The position numbers were made by a program, and so were the translations under genes. A DNA stretch of 64,000 nt from Janthinobacterium rivuli (lineage in GTDB: Bacteria > Pseudomonadota > Gammaproteobacteria > Burkholderiales > Burkholderiaceae_D). The DNA lies in contig NZ_CP121464.1 of assembly GCF_029690045.1 (NCBI RefSeq), positions 6,076,001-6,140,000 on the forward strand, in the 5' to 3' direction. Below the pieces are notes generated by a model. That model was not told the origin of the DNA and made no database searches. It saw nothing but the letters and a program-made list of their open reading frames with translations. Positions 28,117 through 37,578 of this stretch are shown in pieces; the stretch's first letter is position 1, and each line of letters starts with the position of its first letter.

Positions 28117-28955
28117 TAGCATCATCCATCAAGTACGCGACTGGCTGTACCTGGGCAAGAATTGCTCGGCGACCCGCAGCGTCCTCGAAGTGGAAAGCCT
28201 GGGCGAGGTCAACGGTCAATCTGACAGTCGTGCACGCTCTGTACGACATCCTCGATACGCCTGCTCCAAGGCGTCCGCCAGCTTTCGCGAACAAATCACC
28301 CATGTACAAGATCGCCCAGGCCATGGCTGCCGCGACGGCAACTGTGCCAGCCATTGAAGAAAAAGGCGTAGGGTCAATACCTGCGGCGTTTACTCGACGA
28401 GAAGATATCCTGCGACGCCCCCAGGCTTCAAGGCGGAAGTCGCGATAAAACCGGGCGCGGCAATGATGTATGCAGTACCCACAGCGTCGTCGAAGGCGCG
28501 AAAGGCAGTCCCTGCATCGAAAACGAGCCAACCGGCCAGCTAAATACCTATGATCGCAGCAAGCGCGCAGACACGCAAACCGCTCGGGCCGTTGGCATCC
28601 CGCCTCTGATAACAGAGTGCCAGGCTATCGAACACCGCACGCTGACTTTGCGCTGCAGTTCCGGACAAGCACAGTACCGGCACATTCCCAACGACAGTCA
28701 TCAATTCAAGTACACGAACTGCGTCAAGACCGCCAGCTCACTGCCACTGAACTGCACGAAATGACGGCTAAATACATCGTTTTTTTTTACACGACTATAC
28801 GCCGTTTTTGAATGTAGGTATGCTAAAGGGAGTTTATGACAAGCGTGTTACAATAAATGCCGCAAAAAAAACATTGTCAAACAATCACGCCTCTTGGTGC
28901 TTTCCGAGACTTTTCCCTCGCACCAATAAAATCCCCTTTTTAGTATTTTCAATTC
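28117..28955. other. Gene-poor, probably decayed segment after wbaP
   Basis: This 840-base stretch has no intact gene I can support. A short plus-strand stretch right after wbaP reads IHQVRDWLYLGKN and then drifts through frame changes (for example HALYDILDTPAPRRPP in another frame). This resembles the start of a dual-specificity phosphatase-like protein broken by frameshifts; the resemblance is weak. Composition shifts from GC-rich to AT-rich near 28780, marking the left edge of the low-GC core. Confidence 0.4.
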
Positions 28956-30296
28956 ATGAGTTCACCTTTCATACTACAAGAAGATCGATTTTTTTCTCTT
29001 CAATCTAAAAAATTTGTATATTTCCGCTGTTTTTTATGGATGTTACTACCAAGTATTATCTGGAGTTTCGCATTCGGCAGGGTGTACATATGTATCGAAC
29101 CGCTGTTTTTTCCTTATGTAGAAAAACGTTTCAAGCCCTGGCTATCCTTGCTGATAAAGATTGTCTGGTTTTTTATCTTTTTGGTTTCCATCCTGGCAAA
29201 TTGGAATATCCGACCGAACGCCTACAATTTCTATTTCTTTACGGTGATGGGAAATTCTCCCACTCCAGTATTGGTTACATGTTTTTTATTTGTTGCTGTA
29301 ATGTCGTTCTTTATTTTTTCCGACATATATAGAAAAAGCTCCCTGGGATTCAGGAAATTTGCATTAATTATCGGTATTGTCTTGCTTGTCTTAAAATCTG
29401 CCATGTCGATTTTTGATGTGGGACCTGGATTCCTGCGAAAAACCATCATCACGCCATCGCCATTTGCAATAAAGACATTGTTTTCTGATGATATCTCTAA
29501 TGAAAAGATTTTTTTGGGAAAGACTACCGAACCGACGTTCTTAAACCATATCAAAGGTACTGAAAAGACGCCCCAAAAGATGGTTTTGTTGGTTGTGGAA
29601 TCGTGGGGCGAAAGCCACGCCAGCTTGGTATCAGTTAAGAAAAGGCTGCAGCGGGATGGTGTCAAAGTGCTTGCTTCCGGCTTTACCGATTACCATGGTT
29701 CCACCATGCAGGGCGAGATACGCGAATTATGTTCCCAATATATAAAACTTGACTCCAGCACAAATTTTTCATCAGTTGCTGACAACTGCGCACCGACATA
29801 CATGAAAAATAAAGGATATGAAGTTTTTGGCGTGCATGGTTATCAAAAAATGTTTTATGCCCGAGATACTGTCTGGAAGCACTTGGGAATCGATAATGCA
29901 TACTTCCAACCTGACATGCAACAACTCAATACTTGCCCAGGACCATTTGCAGGAATCTGTGATGAGGATATGATTAGCTACGGAATTGACTTGATACGTC
30001 ACAAAGATAAGGCATTTTTATATATGCTTTCTTTGTCCAGCCACGAACCAATCGCCTCATCCATGCTCGAAGCTCCAACCCAATATTTCCGAGATATCGA
30101 TGCGATTGGAGACTCCCAAATTGTTGCACGCAATGCTATTGGCAGCATGGTAACAACCTTGAGCACCAGTGCTGATTTGGGTTGCACCGAAGCCTATATC
30201 GTCGGTGATCACCAACCCCCATCGGCGGTCAATAGCGAACAACTCCCGGCAAATCAGGTTCCATATATGCGGATGTCCTTTCATTGCAATGAGTAA
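28956..30296 (+). CDS. AlkP-superfamily membrane transferase (sulfatase-like)
   Basis: A 446-residue protein with about four to five N-terminal transmembrane helices (residues 25-165) and a C-terminal periplasmic alkaline-phosphatase-like domain. Visible elements are KMVLLVVESWGES near residue 210, the candidate nucleophile segment GSTMQGEIRELC (Thr), LYMLSLSSHEP, and the metal motif YIVGDHQPP near 420. This is the layout of phosphoethanolamine or phosphoglycerol transferases such as EptA, OpgB and LtaS. In this locus it probably decorates the polysaccharide or lipid A. AT-rich codon use sets it apart from wbaP. The function is a family-level call. Confidence 0.75.
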   Translation: MSSPFILQEDRFFSLQSKKFVYFRCFLWMLLPSIIWSFAFGRVYICIEPLFFPYVEKRFKPWLSLLIKIVWFFIFLVSILANWNIRPNAYNFYFFTVMGNSPTPVLVTCFLFVAVMSFFIFSDIYRKSSLGFRKFALIIGIVLLVLKSAMSIFDVGPGFLRKTIITPSPFAIKTLFSDDISNEKIFLGKTTEPTFLNHIKGTEKTPQKMVLLVVESWGESHASLVSVKKRLQRDGVKVLASGFTDYHGSTMQGEIRELCSQYIKLDSSTNFSSVADNCAPTYMKNKGYEVFGVHGYQKMFYARDTVWKHLGIDNAYFQPDMQQLNTCPGPFAGICDEDMISYGIDLIRHKDKAFLYMLSLSSHEPIASSMLEAPTQYFRDIDAIGDSQIVARNAIGSMVTTLSTSADLGCTEAYIVGDHQPPSAVNSEQLPANQVPYMRMSFHCNE

Positions 30297-30745
30297 ATAC
30301 GATTAGATATGGCTCTGTCCCCGTTAACTAGGGAGGGTTCCAAGAATTTACTCGGTACCTGCAACCTGACTGCGTATAGCAGGCAGACGAGAACCTTTCC
30401 TGCAGTCAGCCGAATAGAAAACCGCAGTTCACTGCGCTGAACCACCGCCAGTGCATGACGGGCATCGCCGTAAAGCTCGGCGAAAATGCCGGACGGTACC
30501 GTAGCACTGATCAAAAGCGTGGCCTGGCAGCGATTTCATTCTCCCGCCTGCAACGGCGGCCATGCTCTTTGGTATGATCACGCGCGGAATGCAGCTCTAC
30601 CGTTGCGTGCCCTTCAGCCGCATACCACTACGCTCACTGGCACGCCGTTGGCAACGCGTATATAGCCGCTTGCGCATCCTCCACGACCTGGCCAGCCGTT
30701 ATCTTCCAAATTAGTGCACGTCACGACGGCCCCCGATTAGATTCA
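30297..30745. other. Intergenic segment at the convergence of the two arms
   Basis: This lies between the convergent sulfatase-like and acyltransferase genes. It is richer in GC than both neighbours and contains only short frames without recognisable domains. It may be a remnant of a lost gene or mobile element; I see no inverted repeats or transposase motifs. Confidence 0.4.
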
Positions 30746-31774
30746 TCAAGACTTTTGTGTACGGCTCGCGAATATGTCATTATTTATATTTCGACCTATT
30801 CTTTGAAAAGGTTTTTCTATAAACCACCAAGAAAGAGTAGAAACACCAACAACAAATAAGAAAGCGATTAATATTGAAAAAAAATTTAAATTTTCGCTAT
30901 GAAAAAAACTTAAAACAATCGGATGCATTAAATAAAACGAATAGCTGATGGATCCAAAAAACACAAGATAGCGGGGAACCTCGCGGCATTTCTCAAAGAA
31001 AAAAAACAGAGACACTGCCAAAAAATAAGCCAATATGAATCTATAGGGATTATCATCAGATCCTACATTTGCTCCGTAAGAAAAGTGGCAGGAAACAATC
31101 AGCACAATAATCAGAGTGGAAGCTCTAAAAATAGAAATCGGTTCAGATTTCAGTCTTGAGAAACGCAAGTCAGTAGCAAAGAACATCAAAGATAGCGCAA
31201 TGGGTAGCGCCACAGGAAGTTTAATTTCAAAGATAAATCTTATAACTGAAAAAACCAATGTAAAAACCAATGAAATATAAAATGCCGCACGCACCTTTTT
31301 ATAGTCAAATATAACCTTGGTTAGGAACATCAAGGAAATAACAAAATAAAATATTAATTCTATTTGCAGTGTCCAATATACGCCTAAAGCATTTTTCACA
31401 CCAAAAAATTGTTGCAACATCGTGAAATTCAAGGCGATGGAGAAAAATCCTAACATGGAGGAATTTTCAACGTTAAAAAGTAATGCAAAAATTATGGAAA
31501 CAATATATGCAGGCCATAATCTAAATAAACGACCAATCCAGAATGATTGCAAAGTTGAATTTTTCTTGATGCTGAACGGTATCACATAGCCACTTACAAG
31601 AAAAAAAGCGCCTACGCCGATGCGTCCCAGATCGACATAGAAGTTTGGCATCTCAGAAAAATATCCTCTTCCGAGAAACTCCGATGGCAACGCATGCTGG
31701 AAAAAAACAAAAATAGCACATAATCCTCTCAGAGCATCCAAATTACCTAGTCTATTATTATTCAAAATTTGCAC
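30746..31774 (-). CDS. Acyltransferase 3 family membrane protein
   Basis: A 342-residue integral membrane O-acyltransferase. It starts NNRLGNLDALRGLCAIFVFFQHA, with the family His in the first helix, and continues with GRIGVGAFFLVSGYVIPFS and SFWIGRLFRLWPAY. About ten hydrophobic helices follow. The ending is SYSFYLMHPIVLSFFH and WWFIEKPFQ, typical of OafA/WcjE-type enzymes. Likely O-acetylates the polysaccharide. AT-rich. Last gene of the right-arm minus-strand cluster. Confidence 0.88.
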   Translation of the reverse strand: MQILNNNRLGNLDALRGLCAIFVFFQHALPSEFLGRGYFSEMPNFYVDLGRIGVGAFFLVSGYVIPFSIKKNSTLQSFWIGRLFRLWPAYIVSIIFALLFNVENSSMLGFFSIALNFTMLQQFFGVKNALGVYWTLQIELIFYFVISLMFLTKVIFDYKKVRAAFYISLVFTLVFSVIRFIFEIKLPVALPIALSLMFFATDLRFSRLKSEPISIFRASTLIIVLIVSCHFSYGANVGSDDNPYRFILAYFLAVSLFFFFEKCREVPRYLVFFGSISYSFYLMHPIVLSFFHSENLNFFSILIAFLFVVGVSTLSWWFIEKPFQRIGRNINNDIFASRTQKS

Positions 31775-31825
31775 CTATTCATAAGCATCCAGTATCTACA
31801 ACACTTAATAAAAATCAATATCCTC

Positions 31826-33058
31826 TTAACTTGGTCGAAAAAACAGGCCGTCCTGCAGTCTTTCTTTCTCCAAAGCACTCAGCCCTAAAATAATTCCGTA
31901 CAAAGCCCAAACATAAGTACGTAAGTAGCTTGAATCAATCAATAACGCCGCCATGGTTACGTAAAATGCTATCTTGAAGGGTGCCAAAACAACATAATTA
32001 TTTTTCTTCCGGTGAATGAAGAAAAGAATAGACATGAAACCAATAAACCCAATTATTCCGGCTTCAGCTCCAACCTCGACAAAGACATTCGCCGCAGTAG
32101 ATTCAACGATAAAATCGGCCGCAGTAATTCCATTAATTATAAAATCACTGGCATTGAAATTACTGGAAGAATATGCCTTAAGTGTACCCAAACCCACGCC
32201 AAAAAAGGGACTTTCCGTGAATGCTTGATATGCTACCAATACCCTTTGAAGTCGATTTCCCACCACAAAAACCAATAAATTCAAGGAACTCGACGGATTC
32301 GAAAACAGACCATATAATCCATCAATAATCTTTCTTGTACGTGCATCAAAAAAATATGCAATGAGAAGAAAAAATAATAATGCGGCACAAAAATATGCAA
32401 AATATATCAAACGTACTCGACCAAAACTTATATAGGTCAGTACAAAACATATGAAAATCCACAATACCATGGATACAGATTGAGATATAAAAATTGCCAA
32501 GAAAATAAAAAACAAGTCAATAATGGAAATTTTAAAACCGTACAAAAATGCACGATGAAAAGTAATGCAAAAATACGGAATCAACGCCACGGCATAATAA
32601 GACGGCTCATACAGCAAGAAATGACCGCGATATTGAATTTGCATCACTACCATGGCGGCAGTTAGCATCACCGAGAAACGATAAAACAAAAATAGTAATT
32701 TTATTATCTTGACTGGGGCCAAATACACCATCTTAGAAAAAGTAAACATTATAACTAGGCAAATGCATGTTCCCGCATAAAACGCTACGCTGGTTATAAG
32801 ATTACTTGAAAATAATACTGATGGCAAAAAAGATAATATAAAAATAGCGGATATTTTAACATTATCTAATCTCATTCTTAGATCAAAAAAATAAGCGAAG
32901 AGGATGAGATAAAGAGGAAACCAAACGTACGATATTTTTAATTTAAAATTCCCAAGGTCTATACTAATTACATCCAAACAGACTACAATCATTCCCAAAA
33001 AAAATAGTACTTGGATAGCATAATGGTTTTTTAAGCTAGGGGAAACGTCATTATTCAT
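31826..33058 (-). CDS. wzy: O-antigen polymerase-like protein (Wzy candidate)
   Basis: A 410-residue polytopic membrane protein with roughly ten to twelve hydrophobic segments. A large periplasmic loop includes SPFFGVGLGTLKAYSSSNF, resembling the G-x-G-x-G loop of Wzy/WaaL O-antigen ligase-polymerase proteins. Sequence divergence is normal for Wzy. Its place beside wzx, wzz and the glycosyltransferases supports polymerase rather than ligase. Strongly AT-rich. Confidence 0.75.
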   Translation of the reverse strand: MNNDVSPSLKNHYAIQVLFFLGMIVVCLDVISIDLGNFKLKISYVWFPLYLILFAYFFDLRMRLDNVKISAIFILSFLPSVLFSSNLITSVAFYAGTCICLVIMFTFSKMVYLAPVKIIKLLFLFYRFSVMLTAAMVVMQIQYRGHFLLYEPSYYAVALIPYFCITFHRAFLYGFKISIIDLFFIFLAIFISQSVSMVLWIFICFVLTYISFGRVRLIYFAYFCAALLFFLLIAYFFDARTRKIIDGLYGLFSNPSSSLNLLVFVVGNRLQRVLVAYQAFTESPFFGVGLGTLKAYSSSNFNASDFIINGITAADFIVESTAANVFVEVGAEAGIIGFIGFMSILFFIHRKKNNYVVLAPFKIAFYVTMAALLIDSSYLRTYVWALYGIILGLSALEKERLQDGLFFRPS

Positions 33059-33639
33059 ATTGACTCAAATCGTTTTGCAAAAAGAAAACAAGGGATTAAA
33101 TTAATTGCAACCGACATAGTTTCAATTAGCTAAGTTGAAAAACTTTAAACAGAGTGTATTTCACAGCAAAAAAACGGGCCCGAAACTGGTCAAGTGTACC
33201 TAATATCGCTTGCGGTTGCCATTGCCACGACCAAAGGGCGTCTTCTTGACGGCCTCTAGGTACTAATTTAGCTTTAGGCTACCCGCATATCGTGGGTCCC
33301 CTAAAGACGGGCTTCCTCGCATTGACGAGCGCGACACCTTGACTGATATAGTCTTCTAAATAAGCTTATCCCAGAATATGTCCGTCGCGGACTAGTCTAC
33401 GGTAATAGCATAAGCTGCCGACATTGAACCGCGCGAACGCCTAGGCATGACGATGGAGTGGTTGAGCCGGGACTCGGGTGGTTCCATCGTTTCCACTACG
33501 AACGAAGCGCAGATGCCCATCCAAATTTTCTCTCGCTTACTTGAATGCTCAATTTCTGGAAATATATCCAGAGGGTTGATTAGGAGGACCTAAGCACCGG
33601 CTCAGCCTGGGACATGCCTCCCATCAGTCGCAGCAATCC
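33059..33639. other. Gene-poor segment between wzy and the glycosyltransferases
   Basis: No intact gene is supported over 580 bases. Composition is mixed: AT-rich next to wzy, then more GC-rich with frequent stops in all frames. It interrupts the otherwise tightly packed minus-strand run, so it may be a remnant of a lost gene or an insertion scar. Confidence 0.4.
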
Positions 33640-34026
33640 TTGGCGCAGGACGTCCCCAAGTACGATAACTTTGAGAGCTTGGCCAGCTTGACCGTTCCTT
33701 ATCAGCCGGCTTGTCTGCATTCCGACGCATCCTCCCTACTCCCATATCTTCGTCAAACACGCAACCCAGCCTCTGCTACTTGCAAGAAAATCTCCAGGTA
33801 CTTGCGCGAGGCACTCAAATTGCTCAACGAACAGACTTCTCTTCATCGTGAACAGCCATCAAAAAACGTGCAAGCCCAGACCAAAGTTACACAAATTCAG
33901 TATGCAAATGCCATGCTAAAAAACTGCGAAGCCCTTGGCTTAAAAGAATTGCTGCAGATCCGACTCTCAACACTGCTGGATGTATTAACGAACTCTCAGA
34001 ATGCTAACCGATATCTCCGCATTTAA
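33640..34026 (+). CDS. Possible hypothetical protein or gene remnant (plus strand)
   Basis: An open frame of 128 codons that begins only at a TTG; no ATG with a ribosome-binding site is present. The C-terminal 80 residues look protein-like and helical (KKISRYLREALKLLNEQTSL, then LKELLQIRLSTLLDVLTNSQ). It runs against the direction of the surrounding polysaccharide genes. It may be the 3' end of a truncated gene. No family recognised. Confidence 0.25.
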   Translation: MAQDVPKYDNFESLASLTVPYQPACLHSDASSLLPYLRQTRNPASATCKKISRYLREALKLLNEQTSLHREQPSKNVQAQTKVTQIQYANAMLKNCEALGLKELLQIRLSTLLDVLTNSQNANRYLRI

Positions 34027-34052
34027 AACAATCATTAATATATAAATTTTCA

Positions 34053-35195
34053 CTATCCATTAGAACGGCCCAACTGAAATTCATTCCATCGACTATCAAC
34101 ATAAGCACTAAATTCAGAATTAAAGCGCGCTACTGAAAATCGCTCGGCATTCCGACGACAGGCATCCGGTTGGAATTCATCTTGCCGGCGCTCAAACTCG
34201 TCAATTGCAGCACAAACAGATGCAATTTTCTGTTCTTCAAAAAATAGCCCTGTAGGCTCAGGTCCTGTGGAACGGACAATCTCAAGTACACCACCTTTGC
34301 CAAATGCAATCACTGGCGTACCACAAGCCTGAGCCTCCACTGGGGTAATACCAAAATCCTCTTCAGCAGCAAAAACAAAGGCCTTTGCTTTTTGCATCAT
34401 ATCTTTCAATACTGAAAATGGTTGGTAGCCCAACATTTCTACGTTTTTTCCGGCTTTAGCTTTTATTTTCTCAAAATCGATACCGTCACCAATAACAATA
34501 AGACGTTTATCCGGCATGGTGGAAAATGCCTCAACAATTAAATCCATCTTCTTGTAAGGTACTAACCGAGAAGCGGTAAGATAAAAGTTCTCTTTATTAG
34601 AACATGTTGAGAAAGAATCAACATCAACAGGAGGATAAATAACATCAGCTGTTCTGCCGTAAACCTTCTTTATTCTTCTGGCAATGAAATGCGAGTTGGC
34701 AATAAAGTGATCGACGCCGCTCGCGGTACGGGTGTCCCACATGCGCATTTTATGCAGAATTAGCTTGGCTAACCATCCTTTTAAACCAGTCTCCAATCCA
34801 GACTCGCGTAAATATTGATGCTGTAGATCCCAGGCATAACGCATCGGAGAATGGACATAAGAAATATGCAGCTGATCCGGCCCAGTCAGAATGCCTTTAG
34901 CAACAGCATGATTACTAGAGATGACCAAATCGTATGGTGAGAAATCGAGTTGCTCAACTGCCAATGGCATAAATGGTAAATATGAACGAAACCGTTTCTC
35001 AGCGCCAGGGAAATTTTGAATAAAGGTCGTTTTAAGACTACGGGATTGTAAAAATTTGGTTTTTTTTACGAATTCCGGATCTGCATAAACACAGAAAAGA
35101 TCAGCTTTCGGGTACATTCCGGCGAACTGTTCGACTACTTTTTCCGATCCAGCCAATGTTGTGAACCATTCATGCATTAATGCAATATTTTTCAT
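34053..35195 (-). CDS. Glycosyltransferase family 4, WbaZ-like
   Basis: A 380-residue GT-B glycosyltransferase. The N-terminus MKNIALMHEWFTTLAGSEKVVEQF and HISYVHSPMRYAWDLQHQYL are typical of the WbaZ/mannosyltransferase branch of GT4. The donor-site region reads FVFAAEEDFGITPVEAQACGTPVIAFGKGG with the E-x7-E motif. Cytosolic face of the inner membrane. A mannose donor (GDP-mannose from ManC) is plausible but not proven. Confidence 0.88.
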   Translation of the reverse strand: MKNIALMHEWFTTLAGSEKVVEQFAGMYPKADLFCVYADPEFVKKTKFLQSRSLKTTFIQNFPGAEKRFRSYLPFMPLAVEQLDFSPYDLVISSNHAVAKGILTGPDQLHISYVHSPMRYAWDLQHQYLRESGLETGLKGWLAKLILHKMRMWDTRTASGVDHFIANSHFIARRIKKVYGRTADVIYPPVDVDSFSTCSNKENFYLTASRLVPYKKMDLIVEAFSTMPDKRLIVIGDGIDFEKIKAKAGKNVEMLGYQPFSVLKDMMQKAKAFVFAAEEDFGITPVEAQACGTPVIAFGKGGVLEIVRSTGPEPTGLFFEEQKIASVCAAIDEFERRQDEFQPDACRRNAERFSVARFNSEFSAYVDSRWNEFQLGRSNG

Positions 35196-35284
35196 ATTAA
35201 ATCTTTTTTATAAAATACTTTCGCAATATATAATCCAACCATGTCTAAAACTTACAAAGTTCCAGAATTAGTTAAAAGATATCG

Positions 35285-36298
35285 CTAGTCATCTTTAGCC
35301 GATTCAAAAACCGACGCTACTTTCTGCACCGTTTTATCCCAAGTAAAATGACCTGCTTGCTCAATGCCTTTGGCACGCAACTCATTTCGTAAATTCAGGT
35401 CAGAACACAGGCGGCTAATACCCGCAGTAATTTCTTTCACATTCATTGGGTCCACCAGAATGGCTGCATTTCCAGCTATCTCAGGTAAAGATGTGGTATT
35501 GGAAGTCAGAACTGGAACACCACACGCCATCGCTTCTATCACCGGCAACCCGAAACCCTCATACAAGGATGGAAAAATCAGCGCAAGCGCACCGCAATAT
35601 AAACCAGGTAAGTCAATTTCAGCGACTCTGCCCAAAAAAATTACTTTCTCTTGTATTTTTAACTTTTCACAAAGAGAAGCCATTTGAGAATTCACAGAAC
35701 CCGTAAAAATCAGGCGAATTGCAGGATCGATTCCAGCGTCGGAAAAAGCTTCTAATATACGCTGTTCATTTTTATGCTCTTTACGGTTACTTACGCATAA
35801 AAGATAAGTGTACCCAGGCGAATAAGGAATGGCAGTCAAGCAATAGCTTGGATCAACCCCATTTCCGACATTTATAATTTTATTTATATCAATGCAAGCC
35901 CAATCCGCAATACGTCGGCGCGAAAATTCAGACACTGTTAACACTTTGAATGCTTTTCGGCAACCTCTCTTCATGATAATTTCATAGTATAGCCGCTTTA
36001 AAAAACTGCTATTTTCAGGTCTATCAATATGATTAAGATCATGAATTACAAATACAAATTTTCGGATAAAAAATAGTGGCGCATTGAATCCAGGACTAAA
36101 TATCAAAGATTTTTTTATTGTTTTTAAAAAAATCGCAAGAAAAAATCGTACGGGGTCTAATGGTGAAGAGGGCGATCTTGATATTTCAATAGGTTCGAGT
36201 TGCAGCTTTTCACCGACGACTCTTGCAAAGCGACCTATTCCATGATCTCCGATCCATCGCGCGTCAAAATATATTTTCAAAATTCGTACCATTTCCAC
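35285..36298 (-). CDS. Glycosyltransferase family 4
   Basis: A 337-residue GT4 enzyme. It shows IYFDARWIGDHGIGRFARV at the start, VIHDLNHI and LTVSEFSRRRIADWACI in the middle, and the donor-binding region LIFPSLYEGFGLPVIEAMACGVPVLTSNTTSLPEIAG near residue 250. Start could be MEMVRIL (36298) or the next Met. Separated from its neighbours by 89 and 173 bases of AT-rich sequence. Acceptor and donor unknown. Confidence 0.88.
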   Translation of the reverse strand: MEMVRILKIYFDARWIGDHGIGRFARVVGEKLQLEPIEISRSPSSPLDPVRFFLAIFLKTIKKSLIFSPGFNAPLFFIRKFVFVIHDLNHIDRPENSSFLKRLYYEIIMKRGCRKAFKVLTVSEFSRRRIADWACIDINKIINVGNGVDPSYCLTAIPYSPGYTYLLCVSNRKEHKNEQRILEAFSDAGIDPAIRLIFTGSVNSQMASLCEKLKIQEKVIFLGRVAEIDLPGLYCGALALIFPSLYEGFGLPVIEAMACGVPVLTSNTTSLPEIAGNAAILVDPMNVKEITAGISRLCSDLNLRNELRAKGIEQAGHFTWDKTVQKVASVFESAKDD

Positions 36299-36471
36299 AA
36301 ATCGCCCAACAAATTATCATTATCACAACATTAATTTAAATTTAATTTTGAGGCAAGAACTTTTGATTGAAAAATATAAATATTATTCTTATTGAGGAAC
36401 TTTATTCATTACAGCATTTCCTATAATCAATGAGAATTTTTTGTCGTCCCAGATTATTTAGCTACAAATAT

Positions 36472-37578
36472 TCAACATAGCAATAGCGCTAATTTTTTCG
36501 CTTCAGTACTCCACTTGGGAAATTCTTCACTTCCACTTGCAAGTGTTAGATTCGGATCGCGAATTTTCAATGAGGCCAGAATTCCATTTTTTATACCGAT
36601 CTCAGTAGGTTGAATATAAATAGAATTTTTTCCTCCGGCTTCTCTCAACTCAGGAATATCAGTGGTAACAACGATAGTGTTACTTGCACGCGCCTCCAAA
36701 ACAGGAATACCATAGCCTTCATAAAACGAAGGAAATACAAAACACTCCGCATTTTTATACAGTGCTGGAAGATCGCTGTCATTTACATAGCCCAAAGGCA
36801 ATAAATCGTCTGCGGTCTGCGTATCAATCAATTTAGCAAGGTTCTCATCTTTCCAACCGCGTCCTCCAGCTAAAACAAGCTGCATTTCTGACAGCAAACC
36901 ATCTGCTTTCATTGAAGTAAATGTCTGGATCAAGAGTGCGAGATTTTTCCTTGGTTCCCAAGTCCCAAGAGCCAGAATATATGGTTTGGTAATCTTTAAA
37001 ACTCTAAGTGTTTCATTCATATTAGAGTCAGTATCCTTCCCCTGCGAGTAAAATAACTCACTGACGGCAGGGGTTACAACCGCATCGACCTTACGCCCAA
37101 TCGCATCAAATAGCCTCTTGGCCGTGCCATATGAATTTGTACTCACTGCACTTGCAGACAAAACGTCGTGCCGGAAAAATAATTTATGTGCCCAGTAGGT
37201 TGCAAACGGCATAGTTTTTGGTGCAATAAGATGGTTAAGATCGTGCACAGTGACAACAATCCGCGTTTTTCCATTTAACCGCGGAGTAAATGTACTACCT
37301 GCCCAATAAACGTCTAAATTATCTTTTTTACATAGTTTCCCTGCGCGCAATTTTTGCCAGACAATACTTTTCATATACTTTCGCATATTCGAAGTATCAT
37401 GTATGTGTGACCATCTCTCGGATATCGGTTTAAGACTCAGAGGCCACTGGCTGTAGACAAAAAACTTTGCATCAGGGATAGTCTTTTCAAGTTCCTGGCA
37501 CAGCTCCCACACATAACGCCCTACTCCGGTTATATTATTTTCCAGTGAGCGGCCATCGATACCAATACGTAGTGTCAT
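36472..37578 (-). CDS. Glycosyltransferase family 4
   Basis: A 368-residue GT4 enzyme beginning LRIGIDGRSLENNITGVGRYVWELC, with VVTVHDLNHLIAPKTMPFA, the hinge motif ILALGTWEPRKNLALLIQTF, and the donor-site motif FVFPSFYEGYGIPVLEARAS near residue 285. Its ATG overlaps the stop of the upstream GT2 gene by four bases, so the two are translationally coupled. Substrates unknown. Confidence 0.88.
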   Translation of the reverse strand: MTLRIGIDGRSLENNITGVGRYVWELCQELEKTIPDAKFFVYSQWPLSLKPISERWSHIHDTSNMRKYMKSIVWQKLRAGKLCKKDNLDVYWAGSTFTPRLNGKTRIVVTVHDLNHLIAPKTMPFATYWAHKLFFRHDVLSASAVSTNSYGTAKRLFDAIGRKVDAVVTPAVSELFYSQGKDTDSNMNETLRVLKITKPYILALGTWEPRKNLALLIQTFTSMKADGLLSEMQLVLAGGRGWKDENLAKLIDTQTADDLLPLGYVNDSDLPALYKNAECFVFPSFYEGYGIPVLEARASNTIVVTTDIPELREAGGKNSIYIQPTEIGIKNGILASLKIRDPNLTLASGSEEFPKWSTEAKKLALLLC

